DNA of 6,952 bases from DUZB01 sp964407525. Lineage in GTDB: Bacteria; Desulfobacterota; DSM-4660; Desulfatiglandales; Desulfatiglandaceae. The notes beneath the pieces are model-generated. The model was not told the DNA's origin and ran no database searches. It saw only the letters and a program-made list of their open reading frames with translations. Every line of letters starts with the position of its first letter. The first letter of the stretch is position 1. The DNA lies in the NCBI GenBank assembly GCA_964407525.1, contig CAYOWC010000265.1, positions 1 through 6,952 on the forward strand, given 5' to 3'. This document shows positions 4,853 through 6,952 of the stretch, piece by piece. The translations under genes and the position numbers were made by a program.

Positions 4853-6037
4853 TTAGTAATCCAAAACCTGCTTTTTGCCGGTTGGAGAAACCCATTTTCC
4901 ATTTTTGATCTGGAGGAATATGGATTCATCTGACCCAAGATGTTTTTCGGGGCCGAAACTGATAACGGGTCCGCCAAAAAGATGCTGATATCCTTCAATG
5001 TTTTCAAGGGCTTTGAGGAAATTATCCACAGTCAGGTCTTTCCCTGCTTTTTCGAGGGCTATGACTGCAAGATCAGCGCTGAAATATCCCTGTTGAGCCA
5101 CTTCGGAGGGTCCTTTGCCAAATCGTTTCTTATAGTTATCGAAGAATGTCTTTGCTTTCCCGGTTGCTTGCTCTTCATACATAATCGGGATCGATGTTAC
5201 GGCGTATAGCCCTTCTACACCTTTTCCGCCTTTCAGTGGAATGACATAGTTGCAGGCGGCGGTCTGCCCGACCATATCGACGTCCCAGCCCATTTTTCGC
5301 GCGGTCGATACAGCGATAATCGTGTCTGAGATGATGGTCCCCAACATGACCACATCACATTTTGCTTCCCTCAATTTGGTAATGGCGCCGACGAAATTGG
5401 TTTCTGACGCCTTATGCGTCGTTTCAGCAACGAGCTCCATATTCATTTCTTTTAATTGATCTTTTACAGCCTCAGAAGTTTCGAGCCCAAAATCGGTATC
5501 CTGATACATCACACAAACACGTTCTTTCCCTTTCTCTTCAACAAAATACTTTAATCCTGCCCTGACGTTACCATAGTACGGTGCCAGGTTGGCAAATTTC
5601 AGTTTGTCAAGGGGTTCGTACATGGACCGTGCCGCTGTGTAAGGAAACAGATTCGGTACGTTTTTCTTTTTCAACATGGGGAAAATTGCGTTGTTCATGG
5701 GGGTGCCGATGCTTGCAATCAGAAAAAATACCTTATCCCGATTCACCAGTTTATTGGCCTTTTGAACTGCGATGGGAACCCTGTATTGGGAATCCTCTGC
5801 AATATATTTAATCTTGCGTCCATAAATTCCTCCGGCGTCGTTGGCTTCGTCGAAGCGCATTCTTACACCGTTGGTAGCGTCAATCCCCCACCCTGCAACC
5901 GGACCGCTCAAAGCGGTATGCGTCCCGACGACAATCTGGTCTTTCGTTACACCCCGGGTTTCAGCTTGAACCGCAACAACCATTACCAGCAAAGCAACGA
6001 CAATCAGGAACATTTTCAACAGTTTTCTGCCTTTCAT
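4853..6037 (-). CDS. Liv-type ABC transporter periplasmic substrate-binding protein
   Basis: A 394-residue exported protein. Residues 1-25 form a Sec signal peptide (KGRKLLK, a long hydrophobic core, cleavage after AVQA). The mature part is a type I periplasmic binding protein of the branched-chain amino acid/amide (Peripla_BP_6) family. It contains IVVGTHTALSGPVAGWG (36-51), a family-typical start, and then GVRMRFDEANDAGGIYGRKI (57-76). Further on are the first-lobe region around 'ASIGTPMNNAIFPMLKKKNVP' split at Gly111, the second-lobe strands VCVMYQDTDFG (174-184) and CDVVMLG (227-233), and QGYFSADLAVIALEKAG (316-332). Such proteins bind amino acids, short amides or aromatic and aliphatic carboxylates. 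The neighbouring acyl-CoA ligase hints at an acid rather than leucine, but this is inference. Translation should be strong: AGGAGGAGG ends a few bases before the ATG. Permease and ATPase genes are not in the window; if linked they must lie to the right of 6952. Confidence 0.93.
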   Translation of the reverse strand: MKGRKLLKMFLIVVALLVMVVAVQAETRGVTKDQIVVGTHTALSGPVAGWGIDATNGVRMRFDEANDAGGIYGRKIKYIAEDSQYRVPIAVQKANKLVNRDKVFFLIASIGTPMNNAIFPMLKKKNVPNLFPYTAARSMYEPLDKLKFANLAPYYGNVRAGLKYFVEEKGKERVCVMYQDTDFGLETSEAVKDQLKEMNMELVAETTHKASETNFVGAITKLREAKCDVVMLGTIISDTIIAVSTARKMGWDVDMVGQTAACNYVIPLKGGKGVEGLYAVTSIPIMYEEQATGKAKTFFDNYKKRFGKGPSEVAQQGYFSADLAVIALEKAGKDLTVDNFLKALENIEGYQHLFGGPVISFGPEKHLGSDESIFLQIKNGKWVSPTGKKQVLDY

Positions 6038-6055
6038 TTTTCTCCTCCTCCTTTG

Positions 6056-6952
6056 TTAATATTGGTACATTGATTTAATTAAATCCCCATATTTTTCATT
6101 AACAAATGTTCGCTTCAGTTTCATGGTAGGGGTAAGTTCATCATCTTCCGCAGTTAAGAGTTGATCGATCAATCGAATTTTCTTGATTTGCTCCACCCGC
6201 GCGAATCGTTTGTTTACTTTTAGCGTTTCTTCCCATATCAGTTCCTCTATCTCTTTGGCGTTGCATAAACTGGCATAATTGGTGTATGGGATATCGTTGT
6301 CCTGCGCATGTTTTTCAACGTTTTCCTGATCAATCATAATCAGGCAAGTTAAGTATTTTCTTTTATCACCAATGACAACGGCATCGGTGATATAGGGTGA
6401 AAACTTCAATTGGTTCTCAATCTCACTGGGGGAGATGTTTTTTCCACCGGCTGTAATAATAATGTCTTTCAAACGGTCCGTAATGGAAACGAACCCTTCA
6501 TCATCTATTTTCCCCACATCTCCCGAGTGCAGCCATCCATCAGCGGTGGTCTCCGCGGTTTTCCCGGGCTGGTTCAAATAACCTAAGAATACGCTGGGAC
6601 TCCTGATGAGGATCTCTCCCTCATGGGAAATCTTGATGTGGGTACCCGGGATTGCCTGCCCTACGGTACCCAGTTTTGAATTGCCAATGATATTTGCCGT
6701 GCCAACGCCACAGCACTCCGTCTGTCCATAGGCTTCAAACATTTCTACACCCATGGATAAATACCATTCTATTAAGTCGGGTGAGATGGGCGCAGCGCCG
6801 GTTCCTGCCCATCTAAGCCTGTCCAGTCCCATCATGCGCAGGATATTGTCCAGGACTGTCTTTTTGGCGATCCAATAAATAGCGGCTAAAAGCGGTGGGA
6901 TCGGTTTTCGGTTGATTTTATAAGAGGAAGTCTGCTTCCCTATTTTTACAGC
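6056..6952 (-). CDS. AMP-forming acyl-CoA synthetase, long-chain (FAA1/COG1022)-like, 5' end outside window
   Basis: The C-terminal 298 residues of an ANL-superfamily adenylate-forming ligase; the frame is open to the right edge, so the N-terminus is missing. Visible motifs, numbered from the first visible codon: GTGAAP (50-55), the adenine-contacting AYGQTE (74-79), GWLHSGDVG (139-147) with the ribose-binding Asp, TDRLKDIIITAGGKNISP (158-175) spanning the hinge, and LTPTMKLKR (273-281) with the catalytic Lys in TMK. The long insert after the hinge (about 200-270) and the TPTMKLKR tail are typical of long-chain acyl-CoA synthetases. It would activate a carboxylic acid to its CoA thioester using ATP. 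The gene ends 18 nt before the binding-protein start, and its stop lies next to that gene's ribosome-binding site, so the two are almost certainly cotranscribed. Confidence 0.93.
   Translation of the reverse strand, partial: AVKIGKQTSSYKINRKPIPPLLAAIYWIAKKTVLDNILRMMGLDRLRWAGTGAAPISPDLIEWYLSMGVEMFEAYGQTECCGVGTANIIGNSKLGTVGQAIPGTHIKISHEGEILIRSPSVFLGYLNQPGKTAETTADGWLHSGDVGKIDDEGFVSITDRLKDIIITAGGKNISPSEIENQLKFSPYITDAVVIGDKRKYLTCLIMIDQENVEKHAQDNDIPYTNYASLCNAKEIEELIWEETLKVNKRFARVEQIKKIRLIDQLLTAEDDELTPTMKLKRTFVNEKYGDLIKSMYQY

Overview
The window looks like an ordinary bacterial chromosome of moderate GC. It is probably an anaerobic member of the Desulfobacterota (Desulfobacterales-like). This placement is inferred from gene style: a COG1022-type acyl-CoA ligase abutting a Liv-type periplasmic binding protein, a VAT-1-like reductase, and a short heptamer repeat array of the sort I associate with that group. 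No marker gene proves it.

Layout from right to left, in the direction of minus-strand transcription. (i) 6952-4853: the 3' two-thirds or so of a long-chain acyl-CoA synthetase-like ligase running off the right edge, then 18 nt later a Liv-type ABC substrate-binding protein with a signal peptide. A strong intrinsic terminator at about 4795-4825 closes this operon. (ii) 4079-4780, plus strand: a compact type II toxin-antitoxin operon (Phd/YefM-like antitoxin overlapping a VapC-like PIN toxin by ATGA), with a near-consensus promoter and operator-like repeats. (iii) 3837-4070: a 216-bp non-coding element with 14-bp terminal inverted repeats and a perfect 9-bp target-site duplication. It carries four palindromes built on the same 11-bp core, arranged as two facing pairs. 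(iv) 3745-1, minus strand: a VAT-1-like medium-chain reductase, an MBL-fold hydrolase with a C-terminal winged-helix-like domain, and a probable surface lipoprotein joining an SbsA-type Ig-like domain to a calcineurin-like metallophosphoesterase. This last gene runs off the left edge.

How the genes work together: the ligase and binding protein suggest uptake of a carboxylate or amino acid followed by CoA activation. The reductase, MBL hydrolase and phosphoesterase lie in one direction with gaps of 79 and 35 nt and may be cotranscribed, but no shared pathway can be read from the sequence. The toxin-antitoxin cassette and the small mobile element occupy the gap between these two minus-strand blocks. 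The most notable item is the 216-bp MITE-like element, with its transposition footprint still intact, sitting 8 bp upstream of the toxin-antitoxin -35 box and about 100 bp upstream of the reductase start.
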